64,000 nucleotides of DNA, taken from assembly GCA_964350245.1 (NCBI GenBank), contig CAYGJC010000008.1:1-64000 (forward strand). Reading direction: 5' to 3'. This document shows positions 25,353-34,772 of the stretch, in pieces (position 1 is the stretch's first letter; the number at the start of each line of letters is the position of its first letter). The notes beneath the pieces were generated by a model. It did no database searches. It saw nothing but the letters and a program-made list of their open reading frames with translations, and had not been told where the DNA came from. Position numbers and translations under genes: made by a program. The stretch comes from JAJACP01 sp964350245 (lineage in GTDB: Bacteria; Chlamydiota; Chlamydiia; Chlamydiales; JAAKFR01).

Positions 25353-26371
25353 CGAAAACAAAAGGGATTGCCCGTCTGGAAGGGGAGGGCGCATTCATGT
25401 TTAATTTTCCCCGTAATTAAGGGAGAATTTGATTCTTCTTTGAGCATCTTTTTCCACCAAGACTTGCTCTCAAAGCCCACAACTTGATAGCTTCCCTCAA
25501 TTCCGGCTGCCTCAGCAAGGGCAGCAAGAGCATCGCTGCGACTGGCATTACTGACATCAATGAGGCCATTTTCTAGGGCAATAGGAGCAGGAAAGACTTT
25601 AGCGCCGAGGGTCTGCTCAAGGTTATCTTGATCAACGGGTCTGTTTTCGGTCACAATCCCAACAAACTGCTTGTAGTAGTAATTCATGAGCGTTTGATAG
25701 TGGTCTTGTTCTCCTTCTTTCCAGGGACGGAAGGGATTCATCTCATCTTTTCCTTTGCCAGCGGTAACGGTGACGGCATTCACTCCAATTTTTTCCAAAG
25801 CGTCGACGACATTCATAAAGGGAGGCCATGAAAGCACACCAATAGAGCCGACTAAGCTGACGTCACTGGCAAAGATTTGATCACTCGCGCAGGCAATATA
25901 ATAACCACCTGAAGCGCACAGGCCATCTACGTAGGTGTAAATGGGCACATTGTAGCGTGCCTTATAGGCTTTTAGATGGCGGTAGATGATGTCGGAATCG
26001 TTAACGCCGCCCCCTGGTGAGTTGATCACAAGAAGGATTCCTTTCACACGGTCGGTTTCAAAAGCGTCTTCTCTTGAGTCAAGGAGAATCTCTTCGATAT
26101 TTTTCCCGGTTAGCTTATCAGAACCGATTTGGCCATCTAAAGTGATTTGGAGCAGAATGGGTTTACTGGAGCCGAGTTTTTTGCGGTTACCCTTCGCATC
26201 AGGGAGGATTTTGACGTCAGAAGAGAAGGTTTGCTCTTCGGCTGTGGAAAAAATGCCGTACAAAAGGAAAAAAATGGCGACCAGGGCCACAACCGCGCCC
26301 AACACACCGAAAAGAGCGACAAAAAAAGCACGCAGAGAACCCATAAAAACTGACTCGTGTATCACTTTCAT
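25349..26371 (-). CDS. sohB: S49-family signal peptide peptidase / SohB-SppA-like protease
   Basis: A 340-residue membrane-bound serine protease. One transmembrane anchor lies at about residues 13-38, followed by the ClpP-fold S49 domain. The nucleophile serine is in DGLCASGGYYIACAS (S in CASGG) with the preceding INSPGGGVND motif. It likely cleaves leftover signal peptides or membrane proteins. It is upstream of polA with a four-base overlap, matching CT494-CT493. Methionine 10 (26344) is an alternative start; neither start has a convincing Shine-Dalgarno. Confidence 0.9.
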   Translation of the reverse strand: MKVIHESVFMGSLRAFFVALFGVLGAVVALVAIFFLLYGIFSTAEEQTFSSDVKILPDAKGNRKKLGSSKPILLQITLDGQIGSDKLTGKNIEEILLDSREDAFETDRVKGILLVINSPGGGVNDSDIIYRHLKAYKARYNVPIYTYVDGLCASGGYYIACASDQIFASDVSLVGSIGVLSWPPFMNVVDALEKIGVNAVTVTAGKGKDEMNPFRPWKEGEQDHYQTLMNYYYKQFVGIVTENRPVDQDNLEQTLGAKVFPAPIALENGLIDVSNASRSDALAALAEAAGIEGSYQVVGFESKSWWKKMLKEESNSPLITGKIKHECALPFQTGNPFCFR

Positions 26372-26400
26372 AGCCAGTCATACTAATGAAGCGCTCTTTT

Positions 26401-27075
26401 TTAAACAACAATAGAGCCATCGTTCATTTCAAGAATGCGATCGGCAAATTCAAAAATGCGCGCATCATGCGTCACTAAGATGACCGCTTTGTCCTCCTTG
26501 ACGGCCACCTCGCGGATAAGCTGTACCACTTGAACCCCCGTTTGGTGATCAAGGGTGCTTGTTGGCTCGTCACAAATGATGAGCCTAGGTTCATGCACGC
26601 AGCCGCGGCAGATTGCAATCCGCTGCTGCTCACCGCCTGAAAGATGTGAGGGAAGGGCGTTGAATCGGTGCTCTAGCCCCACACGTCCCAACATCTTCTT
26701 AGCCCTTCTGAATGCCTCTTGCTCATCTGTGCCATTGAGTAGAAGAGGAATGGCGATGTTTTCCAGAGCTGTCCAGGTGGGGATCAAGTGAAGCGCTTGA
26801 AAGATGAAGCCGATGTTGGCTTTGCGGAAAGCCGCTTTTTCGATTTCACTCATTGTGCCAATTTCCTCACCAAATACGATGCAGCTTCCTGCATCTAAGG
26901 AAAGAATGCCGCTAATTACGGAAAGAAGAGTGGTTTTACCGGAACCCGATGGCCCTACCAACATTAACAACTCGTTGGTATGCGCTTCTAGATCAACGCC
27001 ACGTAACGCCTCAACAAGCGAGCCTTCTTCTCCATATGTTTTACGTACCTGTGTGCATTGGACAGCATTTTTCAT
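26401..27075 (-). CDS. ABC exporter ATP-binding protein (DevA/MacB/LolD-like)
   Basis: A 224-residue ATPase from the ATG at 27075, which overlaps the permease stop (ATGA). Walker A is GPSGSGKTT, the signature LSGGEQQRIAICRG, and Walker B LIICDEPTSTLD. The Y-G-E-E-G-S-L-V-E-A-L-R-G-V-D start is typical of the MacB/LolD/DevA group, which powers export of lipids, lipoproteins, peptides or drugs. It is last in the operon hlyD-tolC-permease-ATPase. The open frame continues far upstream but lacks homology there. Confidence 0.92.
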   Translation of the reverse strand: MKNAVQCTQVRKTYGEEGSLVEALRGVDLEAHTNELLMLVGPSGSGKTTLLSVISGILSLDAGSCIVFGEEIGTMSEIEKAAFRKANIGFIFQALHLIPTWTALENIAIPLLLNGTDEQEAFRRAKKMLGRVGLEHRFNALPSHLSGGEQQRIAICRGCVHEPRLIICDEPTSTLDHQTGVQVVQLIREVAVKEDKAVILVTHDARIFEFADRILEMNDGSIVV

Positions 27076-28199
27076 GACTGAAACACAATTCCGGGTTCTA
27101 AACGGATGATTTTTCTTAAGCCGATAAGAGCTGATAAGAGCGTGATGCATACCATTGAAAGGCCACTGCCAATGAGTAGCCACCAGGGAAGTCGAAAAGA
27201 GAGTTCTGTTCCCGCTGCGATCAAACCAAAAAGTGTGGCAATGCCCAACCCTATTCCCCAACTTAAAATAGCTGTGAAAAGGGCTTGCACGATGACCATT
27301 TTGGCCAGTTTCTGATTGGTGATTCCCATTGCCTTCAGTGTGGCAAAATAGTGACGGTTGTCGTGGGCAAAGTTGTAGAAGGTTTGACCTGAGATGGCGA
27401 TGCCGATGATCACTCCAAGCAAAACAGCCACACCAAAATTAACGGGTATTCCCGTGTTGAGCATGTAGTAGCGAATGGTTAAATTCTTGAATCCTTTGCT
27501 GGTGTAGGCGGCTAGCCCTGTTTGTGCGCGGATACGGGCGCAGACTTGATCGAGATCGGCGCCCTCCTCAGCTTTTGCAAGCACAAAGGTGAGCAGATTT
27601 CTTTCCGAAGGAGCGAACTGTAGGGCGTTGCTAAAAGTCGTGTAGACAACAGGTTGGGATAAAAAGGTGCGGCCGACACGGCAAAAGCCCATTACCCGTG
27701 CGCGCCTGTCGTTGATCTCAAACACTTCTCCTAGATGAATGGGATTGAGTTTTTCCTTGGCCCCTACCTGGTCGATGACCACACTACTAGGACCACGCAG
27801 ATCGATGATGCTGCCCTGAATCATTTTTGGGGGACCGCCGATTAGGGTGGCATCATCGATTCCAATGACGTTGCAGTTTTGGAAAAGTCCCGATTGGAGA
27901 CGCGCTTTTAAGATGCCCTTGTACATCGGCACGGCCCATTTGATTCCCTCGACGCTACGCACTTGAAACAAGCGGCTCTGTTTAATGGTTTTGAGGTCGT
28001 CAATATACTGTACTTCCGGGTCCATGACCCAAATATTGGGTTGAGAAGTATCGGTCACAAACCCGTAGGTACGGGCCATCAATCCGATAAAAATCCCTGC
28101 TTGCTGGGTGATAATGAAGGTGGCAAAGGTAAGGCCGATGATGATACCGATAAATTTAGCGCGGTCACCTACCATCATTTTAATGGCTAGTCGCAGCAC
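27072..28199 (-). CDS. ABC exporter permease (DevC/FtsX-like)
   Basis: A 375-residue permease with one N-terminal transmembrane helix (about 17-40), a large periplasmic domain, and three C-terminal helices (about 255-280, 300-330, 340-370), the FtsX/MacB type-VII exporter plan. The GTG at 28199 is chosen because AGGAGG sits six bases upstream; an in-frame TTG at 28205 is adjacent to that site and unlikely. The C-terminal domain shows the typical TLKAMGITNQKL coupling-helix region, which contacts the ATPase. The start overlaps the tolC gene by 13 bases. DevC-type permeases export glycolipids in cyanobacteria; the substrate here is unknown. Confidence 0.88.
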   Translation of the reverse strand: MLRLAIKMMVGDRAKFIGIIIGLTFATFIITQQAGIFIGLMARTYGFVTDTSQPNIWVMDPEVQYIDDLKTIKQSRLFQVRSVEGIKWAVPMYKGILKARLQSGLFQNCNVIGIDDATLIGGPPKMIQGSIIDLRGPSSVVIDQVGAKEKLNPIHLGEVFEINDRRARVMGFCRVGRTFLSQPVVYTTFSNALQFAPSERNLLTFVLAKAEEGADLDQVCARIRAQTGLAAYTSKGFKNLTIRYYMLNTGIPVNFGVAVLLGVIIGIAISGQTFYNFAHDNRHYFATLKAMGITNQKLAKMVIVQALFTAILSWGIGLGIATLFGLIAAGTELSFRLPWWLLIGSGLSMVCITLLSALIGLRKIIRLEPGIVFQS

Positions 28200-29596
28200 T
28201 CCCAACCTCCTCCGAGCGCTTTGTACACTCCGACCAAATAGGCCATTAACTCCTCTTTACTTTCCGCTTTGACCATTTCTGTAATAAACAAATCTCTTTC
28301 TGTGTCAATTACATAAAGAAAGTCAACCATTCCGCTGCTATAAAGGGTCAAGGCCAGTTCACGAGCCTCTTTGTATGCGTTCACTTCTTCTGAAAGCGCT
28401 TGAATACGCGTCCCTTCATTAAAATAAGCTGTAAGAGCGCTCTCCACTTCAGCAACAGCCTCTAGAACAGAACGTTCATAATCAAGAACCGACTGTTTTT
28501 GGATCGAGGTTTCAAAAGCGATATGGGAGAGAATTTTGCCTCCATGAAAAATAGGAAGGAAAAGAGAGGGAGTTAGATTCCAGTCACGGCTTTCGGACTT
28601 AAACCATGAGGTAAAAAAACCTGTAGCGTAAGAAAAGATAGAATCTAAAGAGATGGTGGGAAAAAACTCTTTACGTGCAGCCAGCACACGTGCGCCTGCA
28701 GCCAGCATTTTAAACTCCGCATTACGCACATCTCCTCGCCTGCAAAGAAGTTCTGTGGGGAGCCCTAGGGGGAATTTGGCTTCGATGCAGGGAAGAGGCC
28801 GTTCGTCGCAGAAGCAGTTGACAAGAGTCTCCGGAAGCTCATCAATCATGACAGCGAGTGCATAAATGGCTTGGTAAAATTCGATTTGGAGCTGGGGAAG
28901 AATGGACTCACGCCCTTTTAACAGGGCTTTTGTCAGATAGATGTCGAGCTGGGAGATGAGTCCTGCTTCATAACGCTCTTTGACAAGCTCAAGAAGCTCA
29001 GCTTCTGCTTTAATGTGTGTTTCGGTGATCCGCATCCGCTCTTGAAGGGTGCGAATCAGGAAATAATTGGTGGCAATTTCACTGGTTACTGAAACATGTA
29101 CGTCGCGCACTTCTGCTTGTGTGGCAGCGACATCAAAGCAGGCTGCCTTTGCTCTGTCGAGATTTTTTCCAAACAGGTCGATTTCCCAGATGGAGTCAAA
29201 TCCGGCTTGATAGAAATTGATGAAGTCTCCTCCCGTAAAATCCGATTGAGCAAGGGTTTGACTGTTTCGGAGTCGGTTAAAAAGTAGAAAGGCGTCTACG
29301 TGAGGGAGAAGCCTGGAAAAGTCGATCCCAAAAACAGCTCTGGCTTCACAGATCTTCTCGCGCGCGATGCGCAGATCGTAGTTGCACCCAATCCCACGCT
29401 CAATTAGAGAGATGAGAAGGGGATCATCGAATTGTCTCCACCAGTTGGCCAAGTTCGCCTCGGGTAGATCACGCATACAAGTCTCTACACACTCTGTGCT
29501 CATATAGGAGGTAGGTAGACAGAGCTCGGGTTGCGAGCAGGGGCGGCAGCTTGCAACTATGAGGGCAAGCGTAATTAGATACCCTCTTGCTTTCAT
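28187..29596 (-). CDS. Outer membrane efflux lipoprotein (TolC/NodT family)
   Basis: A 469-residue channel protein of the OEP family, which spans periplasm and outer membrane. The N-terminus (MKARGYLITLALIVASC) is a lipoprotein signal with the lipobox VASC, so the mature protein begins at C17. Two related halves follow; LANWWRQFDDPLLISLIERG and YDLRIAREKICEARA are standard NodT openings, and VAEVESALTAYF marks the second half. It is coupled to hlyD by ATGA and runs into the permease gene. It gives the exporter its own outer-membrane exit rather than sharing a housekeeping TolC. Confidence 0.9.
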   Translation of the reverse strand: MKARGYLITLALIVASCRPCSQPELCLPTSYMSTECVETCMRDLPEANLANWWRQFDDPLLISLIERGIGCNYDLRIAREKICEARAVFGIDFSRLLPHVDAFLLFNRLRNSQTLAQSDFTGGDFINFYQAGFDSIWEIDLFGKNLDRAKAACFDVAATQAEVRDVHVSVTSEIATNYFLIRTLQERMRITETHIKAEAELLELVKERYEAGLISQLDIYLTKALLKGRESILPQLQIEFYQAIYALAVMIDELPETLVNCFCDERPLPCIEAKFPLGLPTELLCRRGDVRNAEFKMLAAGARVLAARKEFFPTISLDSIFSYATGFFTSWFKSESRDWNLTPSLFLPIFHGGKILSHIAFETSIQKQSVLDYERSVLEAVAEVESALTAYFNEGTRIQALSEEVNAYKEARELALTLYSSGMVDFLYVIDTERDLFITEMVKAESKEELMAYLVGVYKALGGGWECCD

Positions 29597-30669
29597 CGGG
29601 TTGCCTCACCTGTATTCACACCACTGGGCTCTGCTTCCAAATAGACATCCATCAACATGCCCGGATAGATCGGAAGTTCATTTCTTTGAAAGCGATAGAT
29701 GAGTTGAAGCACGCGCGTATCTACTTGTTCTGTTGTTGCCCCCGTTAATGCTCTTTTGGGGACCAGATAAGGCTCTAAGCGGACAAACTCTAAAGGAACA
29801 TGTAGTTTACTGTTGCCTCGAACATAGGCAACACCGGGAGCCCCGCGGATCACGCGCCATGCATCCTCTTCGTCGATATCGACACGTATATGGAGTGGAT
29901 CGATTGAGCCGAAAAGAAGGAGGGGATCGATCAGCTCAGCTGCAGGAGCCAGCTCTCCTTGCCGAACGTTCACCCGAAAGACACACCCATCGATAGGAGC
30001 GCGCACAGTCGAGCGTTCGATTTCCACTTCCACTGTTTCCACACGGGCTTTAGCTTCCTTCACCTGAGCACGGGAGATCTCTAAATCACGCGCCCAAGCG
30101 CCGGCAAGTACGCGATTGAGCTCCTCTTCGGCCTCTTCTAGGGCATATTTTGCAGCTAAAGCTCCATACTTCCTCTGATAATACTCATCGCGGCTCACCG
30201 CTTTAGGATTTTCGACTTTATCGATGATTTGATACTGGTTCCACTTATCCAGAAAGTGGCTTTGTGCCTCTTTGACCCGTGCTTCATAGGGAGGAACATC
30301 TTCTGCGCGAGGAAGATCGAGTTGTTTTTTGTATTCAGACTCAGCTAAGGCGAGCGCTGCATTCGATTCGGCCAAACGGGCTTCTAAGCTCTCCGTATTG
30401 AGTTTAAAAAGCGGCGCTCCTTTTTCAACTAGATCTCCCGCTTCAACAAAGACTTTTTCTACAATTTCTGTAAACGGAGTGCCCATCCAAATATCTTCCG
30501 AAGCAGCCTCCACAGATCCTTCACCTGCAACGAAATATTTAAACGAAGGCGTGGGAGGTGCAAAGGGAATAGGAGGTGTTGGAGGTGTGCGTTGATCTAG
30601 AATAACGGCAATTATTCCTAAAACTAAACCAACAGCAGATAATACCGGCAAAATATATTTTGACCACAT
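29593..30669 (-). CDS. HlyD/DevB-type membrane fusion protein
   Basis: A 358-residue periplasmic adaptor from the ATG at 30669 (MWSKYILPVLSAVGLVLG), which places a transmembrane anchor at residues 4-24; an upstream GTG extension has no merit. A Pro-rich linker (RTPPTPPIPFAPPTPSF) precedes the first lipoyl half (VFVEAGDLVEKGAPLFKL), then a long helical hairpin (about 95-205) that would dock on TolC, the second lipoyl half (VRAPIDGCVFRVNVRQGE) and a beta-barrel domain. First gene of the hlyD-tolC-permease-ATPase operon. Substrate unknown. Confidence 0.9.
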   Translation of the reverse strand: MWSKYILPVLSAVGLVLGIIAVILDQRTPPTPPIPFAPPTPSFKYFVAGEGSVEAASEDIWMGTPFTEIVEKVFVEAGDLVEKGAPLFKLNTESLEARLAESNAALALAESEYKKQLDLPRAEDVPPYEARVKEAQSHFLDKWNQYQIIDKVENPKAVSRDEYYQRKYGALAAKYALEEAEEELNRVLAGAWARDLEISRAQVKEAKARVETVEVEIERSTVRAPIDGCVFRVNVRQGELAPAAELIDPLLLFGSIDPLHIRVDIDEEDAWRVIRGAPGVAYVRGNSKLHVPLEFVRLEPYLVPKRALTGATTEQVDTRVLQLIYRFQRNELPIYPGMLMDVYLEAEPSGVNTGEATR

Positions 30670-30792
30670 AATGTTAATTATCTCAAAAAAACAATTTATA
30701 TTAAAGAGTGTACACACACCTTAGTTTTTAGAATTGATGGAGAAAGATTTACGTTTATTGTTTTTGGAATTTGTTTTATTATAGAACAATCT

Positions 30793-31398
30793 ATGGAATC
30801 GATTCTCATTTTTATCCAGGACCACGCGCCACATGCCCACTGGTTTATTTTTGGGCTTTTGATGTTAGCGGGTCTCAATATTCCGGTTAGCGAAGATCTA
30901 CTCATTGTGGTCAGTGGAGTGTTGGCGAGCACGTTTGTTCCAGAAAATACATGGAAGCTGTTTGCAGCCGTGTTTTTGGGAGCCTATCTATCGGATTGGG
31001 TGGTCTATTGGATTGGGCGTCTTTGGGGAGCGCATCTGTGGCGCATTGGATGGTTTGCTCGTATGTTTAAGCCCAAGCGTTTAGAACAAATCAGACAGTA
31101 CTATGAAAAGTATGGCCTACTCACTCTTTTGGTGGGCCGCTTCATTCCTTTTGGTGTGCGCAATTGTCTTTTTGCTACTGCCGGAATGGGTAAGATGCGC
31201 TTTAGAAAGTTTTTGATTGGGGATGGAATCGCTTGTTTGCTTTCAAATGCAACTCTTTTCACCCTTGCTTACTTTTGCGGTAAAAACTGCTCGTATTTCG
31301 TCCGCTACGTCCACGTGGCCATTTTCGCAATATTTATTGTCGCTCTAATCGCCTTTGTTTGGTATAAGAAGGCTAAAAAGAAGTCTGTAACTGATTAA
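30793..31398 (+). CDS. DedA family membrane protein
   Basis: A 201-residue polytopic protein. The DedA signature is visible: GAYLSDWVVYWIGRLWG followed by YGLLTLLVGRFIPFGVRN, with the conserved arginines of the reentrant helices. DedA proteins act as scramblases or flippases for undecaprenyl phosphate or phospholipids. About five hydrophobic segments are present and the C-terminus is Lys-rich (KKAKKKS). It stands divergent from the exporter operon and is followed after three bases by pgsA, so the two probably form a phospholipid-related unit. TATTAT at 30777-30782 may be its -10 element. Confidence 0.9.
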   Translation: MESILIFIQDHAPHAHWFIFGLLMLAGLNIPVSEDLLIVVSGVLASTFVPENTWKLFAAVFLGAYLSDWVVYWIGRLWGAHLWRIGWFARMFKPKRLEQIRQYYEKYGLLTLLVGRFIPFGVRNCLFATAGMGKMRFRKFLIGDGIACLLSNATLFTLAYFCGKNCSYFVRYVHVAIFAIFIVALIAFVWYKKAKKKSVTD

Positions 31399-31401
31399 TT
31401 G

Positions 31402-31908
31402 ATGCTCACTTTTTCTAATGTCCTATCTCTTTCGCGGGCGGGTTTTGCTCTGGCTTTTCTCCAGGAAAACCAGTGGATTCGTTTGCTGGCCATAGGGCTC
31501 GCGATGCTGACAGACTTTCTCGATGGCTATTTAGCTAGGCGTCAGCGTACTACAACTCAGTTGGGAGCCATTCTAGATCCATTAATGGACAAATTTTTTG
31601 TCATCTTTGCGGCAGGAATTTTCTTTGTAGAGGATAAGTTGACTGTACTGGGGTTGATCGCCCTTTTATCGCGCGATATTTCCCTGTGTCTGTTTGGAAT
31701 CTTTTTGGGAATTGTTCGGGGCTGGAAAGGGTATGAGGTGAAGGCAATCTGGTGGGGTAAGATCACAACAGTGGCGCAATTTGTTTTGCTAATAGGACTT
31801 ACGGTCAACTTTGTCTTTCCCTACTGGGTCTATTTGATCTTTGTTTTGATGGCCGCTTTTGCCTTTGTTGAGCTATTGGTTCGCTACACGCGCTCCCAAC
31901 GTCAGTGA
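31402..31908 (+). CDS. pgsA: CDP-alcohol phosphatidyltransferase, PgsA-type
   Basis: A 168-residue membrane enzyme that would make phosphatidylglycerol phosphate from CDP-diacylglycerol. The family motif D-x2-D-G-x2-A-R-x8-G-x3-D-x3-D is complete, from DFLDGYLARR through GAILDPLMD. Four to five transmembrane helices follow. ATG at 31402 is preferred to the TTG directly before it. It follows dedA by three bases. In Chlamydia the equivalent gene neighbours the npt2-type transporter and dnaB; here the transporter lies convergent, 74 bases away. Confidence 0.9.
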   Translation: MLTFSNVLSLSRAGFALAFLQENQWIRLLAIGLAMLTDFLDGYLARRQRTTTQLGAILDPLMDKFFVIFAAGIFFVEDKLTVLGLIALLSRDISLCLFGIFLGIVRGWKGYEVKAIWWGKITTVAQFVLLIGLTVNFVFPYWVYLIFVLMAAFAFVELLVRYTRSQRQ

Positions 31909-31982
31909 AGCTGGTTTCTGGTCCCATTTTTTTGTTTCTTTAGAGTGTTCTGGCAAGGGTGTTGTCTGGTTTCAAATCTCGC

Positions 31983-33536
31983 TTAGACGAGTTCGACGGC
32001 TTCTTCCGCTTGCATCGGTGGAGGCGCCACTTCCGGCTTGGGTGCCGTTAAAGCATTGAATTGCTTTCCTAAGGAGAGCGCAGCACCAATCCAGAGTAGA
32101 ATCACTAGGAAAAGAATGCCCGCCACGATGTGCGCACTGGCAGCGATCGTAGAAAAAACAAGCAGCAAGCCTTGGTGAATGATGGAACCTCCCGATTTAC
32201 CCAGACGAGAGCCCACACCATCAATGGCTGCTTTTCCTCTCAACTTGTCGGCCATGCTCAGGGGAATAAAGGCCATCTCTTTGGTCGCATCGAAGAGAGT
32301 AAACTTGGAAGCGCGTGACAAACAGTTTTGCATCGAGCCACATAAGACTACAAGGGCCAAAGGCGAAGTGCCAAACATCGCCAGTGTTCCCACAAGCGTA
32401 TCTTTTCCAAAAAAGAAGAAGAAAAACCCAATGCTAGTCACAAGCAAAATAATAGGAGTGATCAGGGCGGCTGAGGTCCATCCAAAGCGTCTAATGAGCT
32501 GTCCAGAGATCAACAGAGAGGTAAAGAAAGAAATGACCCCCGTAATCGACGTAATTTGGCTCATATAGCAGTTAAAATCGTTTGGATTCGGATATAGGCC
32601 CTTGACTTGGTCCTTCCAAATAACCTCAACTAGATTAATCACAAGGTTGTAGGCAAGAACAATGATCGCTACGTATAAAAGATATTTGGATTTACCCAGA
32701 AGGGCAAAATTCTCCCGCATCGACATTTTCATCTTTTTGGGACGTTGCTCAAGAGGTTCTCCTGAGTTGTCATGAGGAAGCACATCTTTGGTCAAGTAGC
32801 GGTAGATTCCCATAATGGCGCACCCAGATAAGAGAACGACGGCTGTCAAGAAAATAATAGACTGGTGCCAAGGGTTTTGTGTGATCGAGATGTGAGCGCG
32901 TAGAAAGTCGCCGGTTAAAAAGACCGAAACTTGACCGGAGCTGATAGCGGCTAGGTTAAGGCCAATCGCAATCAGTCCGTAGAATCGTTTAGCTTCCCCT
33001 AGGCGGGTGATCTCATTGGCAAATCCCCAGAAGAGCATGGAGAGAATGGCTGAGCTCCAGAGCTCAGACATGATATAAAAGCTGCTGAAAGTCCAGTAGC
33101 GGAACATCGCAATGAGCCCCTTGAAGCCGGGGGGCAGGTAGTTTTGAAGAAAGTCAGCCGTTTGATGCGGATGAAGATGATCGCGGATCGGATAGATCAC
33201 GAAGGTAAAAAAGGCAAAAAAGAGAAGGAAGATGGTGATCATCGCATAGAAGACCCGATCCCGCTGGAGACGGTTGGTCAGGCGGCTATAGACAAAGGTC
33301 ATGATCAGCGCTCCAGGAACGATCCCCCACACCTTAATAAAGGGAATCACCTCAGCTCCAGAGGATTTGGCTGTGATGAGCAGCGCATCCTTCATATTGC
33401 GTAGAATGTTGTAGTTAAAGCCGATGAAGAACGCCATGATGAGAAGAGGAAGAAATTTACGCAGCTCAAAGGTATGGATCGGCCACAAATAGGCCCGCAG
33501 TCGAGAGAAACTCCCTTTATCCTGAGACATGGCCAT
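31983..33536 (-). CDS. Nucleotide transporter, Npt2-like (TLC/NTT family)
   Basis: A 517-residue carrier with about 12 transmembrane helices. Segments such as FELRKFLPLLIMAFFIGFNY, EVIPFIKVWGIVPGA, WGFANEITRLGEAKRFYGLI and GKAAIDGVGSRLGKSGGS are characteristic of the ATP/ADP and nucleotide transporters found in Chlamydiae and Rickettsiales. Wording of the KVWGIVPGA and AAIDGVxSR stretches looks closer to chlamydial Npt2, a proton-driven net NTP importer, than to the ATP/ADP exchanger Npt1; this is a judgement by eye. Location beside pgsA and near sohB agrees with CT495. It allows uptake of host nucleotides. Confidence 0.88.
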   Translation of the reverse strand: MAMSQDKGSFSRLRAYLWPIHTFELRKFLPLLIMAFFIGFNYNILRNMKDALLITAKSSGAEVIPFIKVWGIVPGALIMTFVYSRLTNRLQRDRVFYAMITIFLLFFAFFTFVIYPIRDHLHPHQTADFLQNYLPPGFKGLIAMFRYWTFSSFYIMSELWSSAILSMLFWGFANEITRLGEAKRFYGLIAIGLNLAAISSGQVSVFLTGDFLRAHISITQNPWHQSIIFLTAVVLLSGCAIMGIYRYLTKDVLPHDNSGEPLEQRPKKMKMSMRENFALLGKSKYLLYVAIIVLAYNLVINLVEVIWKDQVKGLYPNPNDFNCYMSQITSITGVISFFTSLLISGQLIRRFGWTSAALITPIILLVTSIGFFFFFFGKDTLVGTLAMFGTSPLALVVLCGSMQNCLSRASKFTLFDATKEMAFIPLSMADKLRGKAAIDGVGSRLGKSGGSIIHQGLLLVFSTIAASAHIVAGILFLVILLWIGAALSLGKQFNALTAPKPEVAPPPMQAEEAVELV

Positions 33537-33748
33537 CCAATTGATTGTTATGTAGAGAGAAGAAACATGGCAATAGAAGAGACATGGTTGTCATCGTTCG
33601 TTAAAGCAGTAGTTTAGCTGAAAAAAGGATAAAGCGCAAGGGGGTAAGCTATCTTTTGAATCTCAGAAAAAATTTGAAATTAGAGGATAGACAGGAAGTG
33701 CCTACATTCTATAAACTCTGTGCTTGTAATTAACAATTAAGGAGTAAT

Positions 33749-34198
33749 ATGTCAGCTTCTGGTTTAACAACAAGTGTTCAAGCCCTTACAAATAGTGCGT
33801 ACAAAAAAGACGATAGAATGGGTGGCGCTCTGATTTCTGGTGTGGGGAGTGCTGCTGTCCTAGCTGTAGCTTTGGGTGTCGTTACCTGTGTTGCGGCGCT
33901 TGGAGGCATGAGTGGTGCGGCCTACGGAGGTTCTATGTTAGGGCTAGGTCTTCCTTTGGCAGGTGGTGCTGCCTGTTTGGTAGGATTTCTTTTAAAAAAC
34001 TCAAGACAAAGTAACAGTATATTGATTGGCGTCGCGAGTGTGGTTGCGATTGCCGTTCTTGCTTATTCTACGCTAGCGGTTTTAGCGATTACTGGGGCGA
34101 TTACTCCTGTTCCTCTTGCTTGGGTCAACATAGGGATCTTTTTTACCGCAACAGCTCTTGGTTGTTCAGGAGCCTCTGCTGCTTATGCATGCAAGTAA
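33749..34198 (+). CDS. Small four-helix membrane protein, cluster member 1
   Basis: I do not recognise this 149-residue protein. A polar N-terminus of about 25 residues is followed by four Gly/Ala-rich hydrophobic segments (about 30-50, 60-82, 91-115, 122-145). It shares with the next gene the motif TCVAALGGMSGAAYG (47-60) and PVPLAWVNIGI through ALGCS (120-140). AAGGAG lies seven bases upstream of the start. The absence of a signal peptide and the hydrophobic hairpins would fit an inclusion-membrane protein, but a plain inner-membrane protein is equally possible. Confidence 0.72.
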   Translation: MSASGLTTSVQALTNSAYKKDDRMGGALISGVGSAAVLAVALGVVTCVAALGGMSGAAYGGSMLGLGLPLAGGAACLVGFLLKNSRQSNSILIGVASVVAIAVLAYSTLAVLAITGAITPVPLAWVNIGIFFTATALGCSGASAAYACK

Positions 34199-34274
34199 AT
34201 TTAAATTTAAATCCTGACTTATATTCTGGATCATGGTAAAATCTTGTTTAGTTCTTAACAATAAGAGGTTTTAT

Positions 34275-34772
34275 ATGTCATCAGTTTCACCACCCGACAG
34301 TTTCAGTACAATGGGAGCTCTTCAAGCTCAATCTTATAAAAAAGAGGGTGAGGGCGCTCCCCTAGTTAGCTCGGGGTTATGTTGCTCAGTTCCAATTGGG
34401 ATTGCTCTTTTTGTGATTACGTGCGTTGCAGCATCAGGTGCAATGAGCGGTGTTGCCTTTGGGAGCTGCATGATTGGTCTCAGTGTTTCCGGAGCTCTTG
34501 CAACTGTTTTAACTTCTTTGGGATCGGACAATGCCGCGGCAACTGGGTTAGGGTGCTCTACGGCTGTTATCTCTATCATTGTACAGTCCATATTGGGTGG
34601 TTTGGTGATTGCTGGGTTTATCCCTCCGGTTACGATGGCTTGGATATCTATTGGCCTGATCTTGGGAGGCGTTGCTCTAGGTTGTAGTGCGGGTTCTTCT
34701 ATTGTTTCTGCGTGTGCTTCTGCGGACTCTGCTGTTACATCAGCTTATGCTAGGGGTGCTGGGGGTCGATGA
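34275..34772 (+). CDS. Small four-helix membrane protein, cluster member 2
   Basis: A 165-residue paralogue of the preceding product. The ATG at 34275 has AAGAGG upstream; an in-frame ATG at 34233 lacks one and would add 14 non-conserved residues. Hydrophobic segments lie at about 38-55, 60-82, 93-116 and 118-140. Shared motifs are ITCVAASGAMSGVAFG (48-63) and PVTMAWISIGLI through ALGCS (118-138). It is cysteine-richer than member 1. Its TGA overlaps the ATG of the third gene. No function can be assigned. Confidence 0.72.
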   Translation: MSSVSPPDSFSTMGALQAQSYKKEGEGAPLVSSGLCCSVPIGIALFVITCVAASGAMSGVAFGSCMIGLSVSGALATVLTSLGSDNAAATGLGCSTAVISIIVQSILGGLVIAGFIPPVTMAWISIGLILGGVALGCSAGSSIVSACASADSAVTSAYARGAGGR

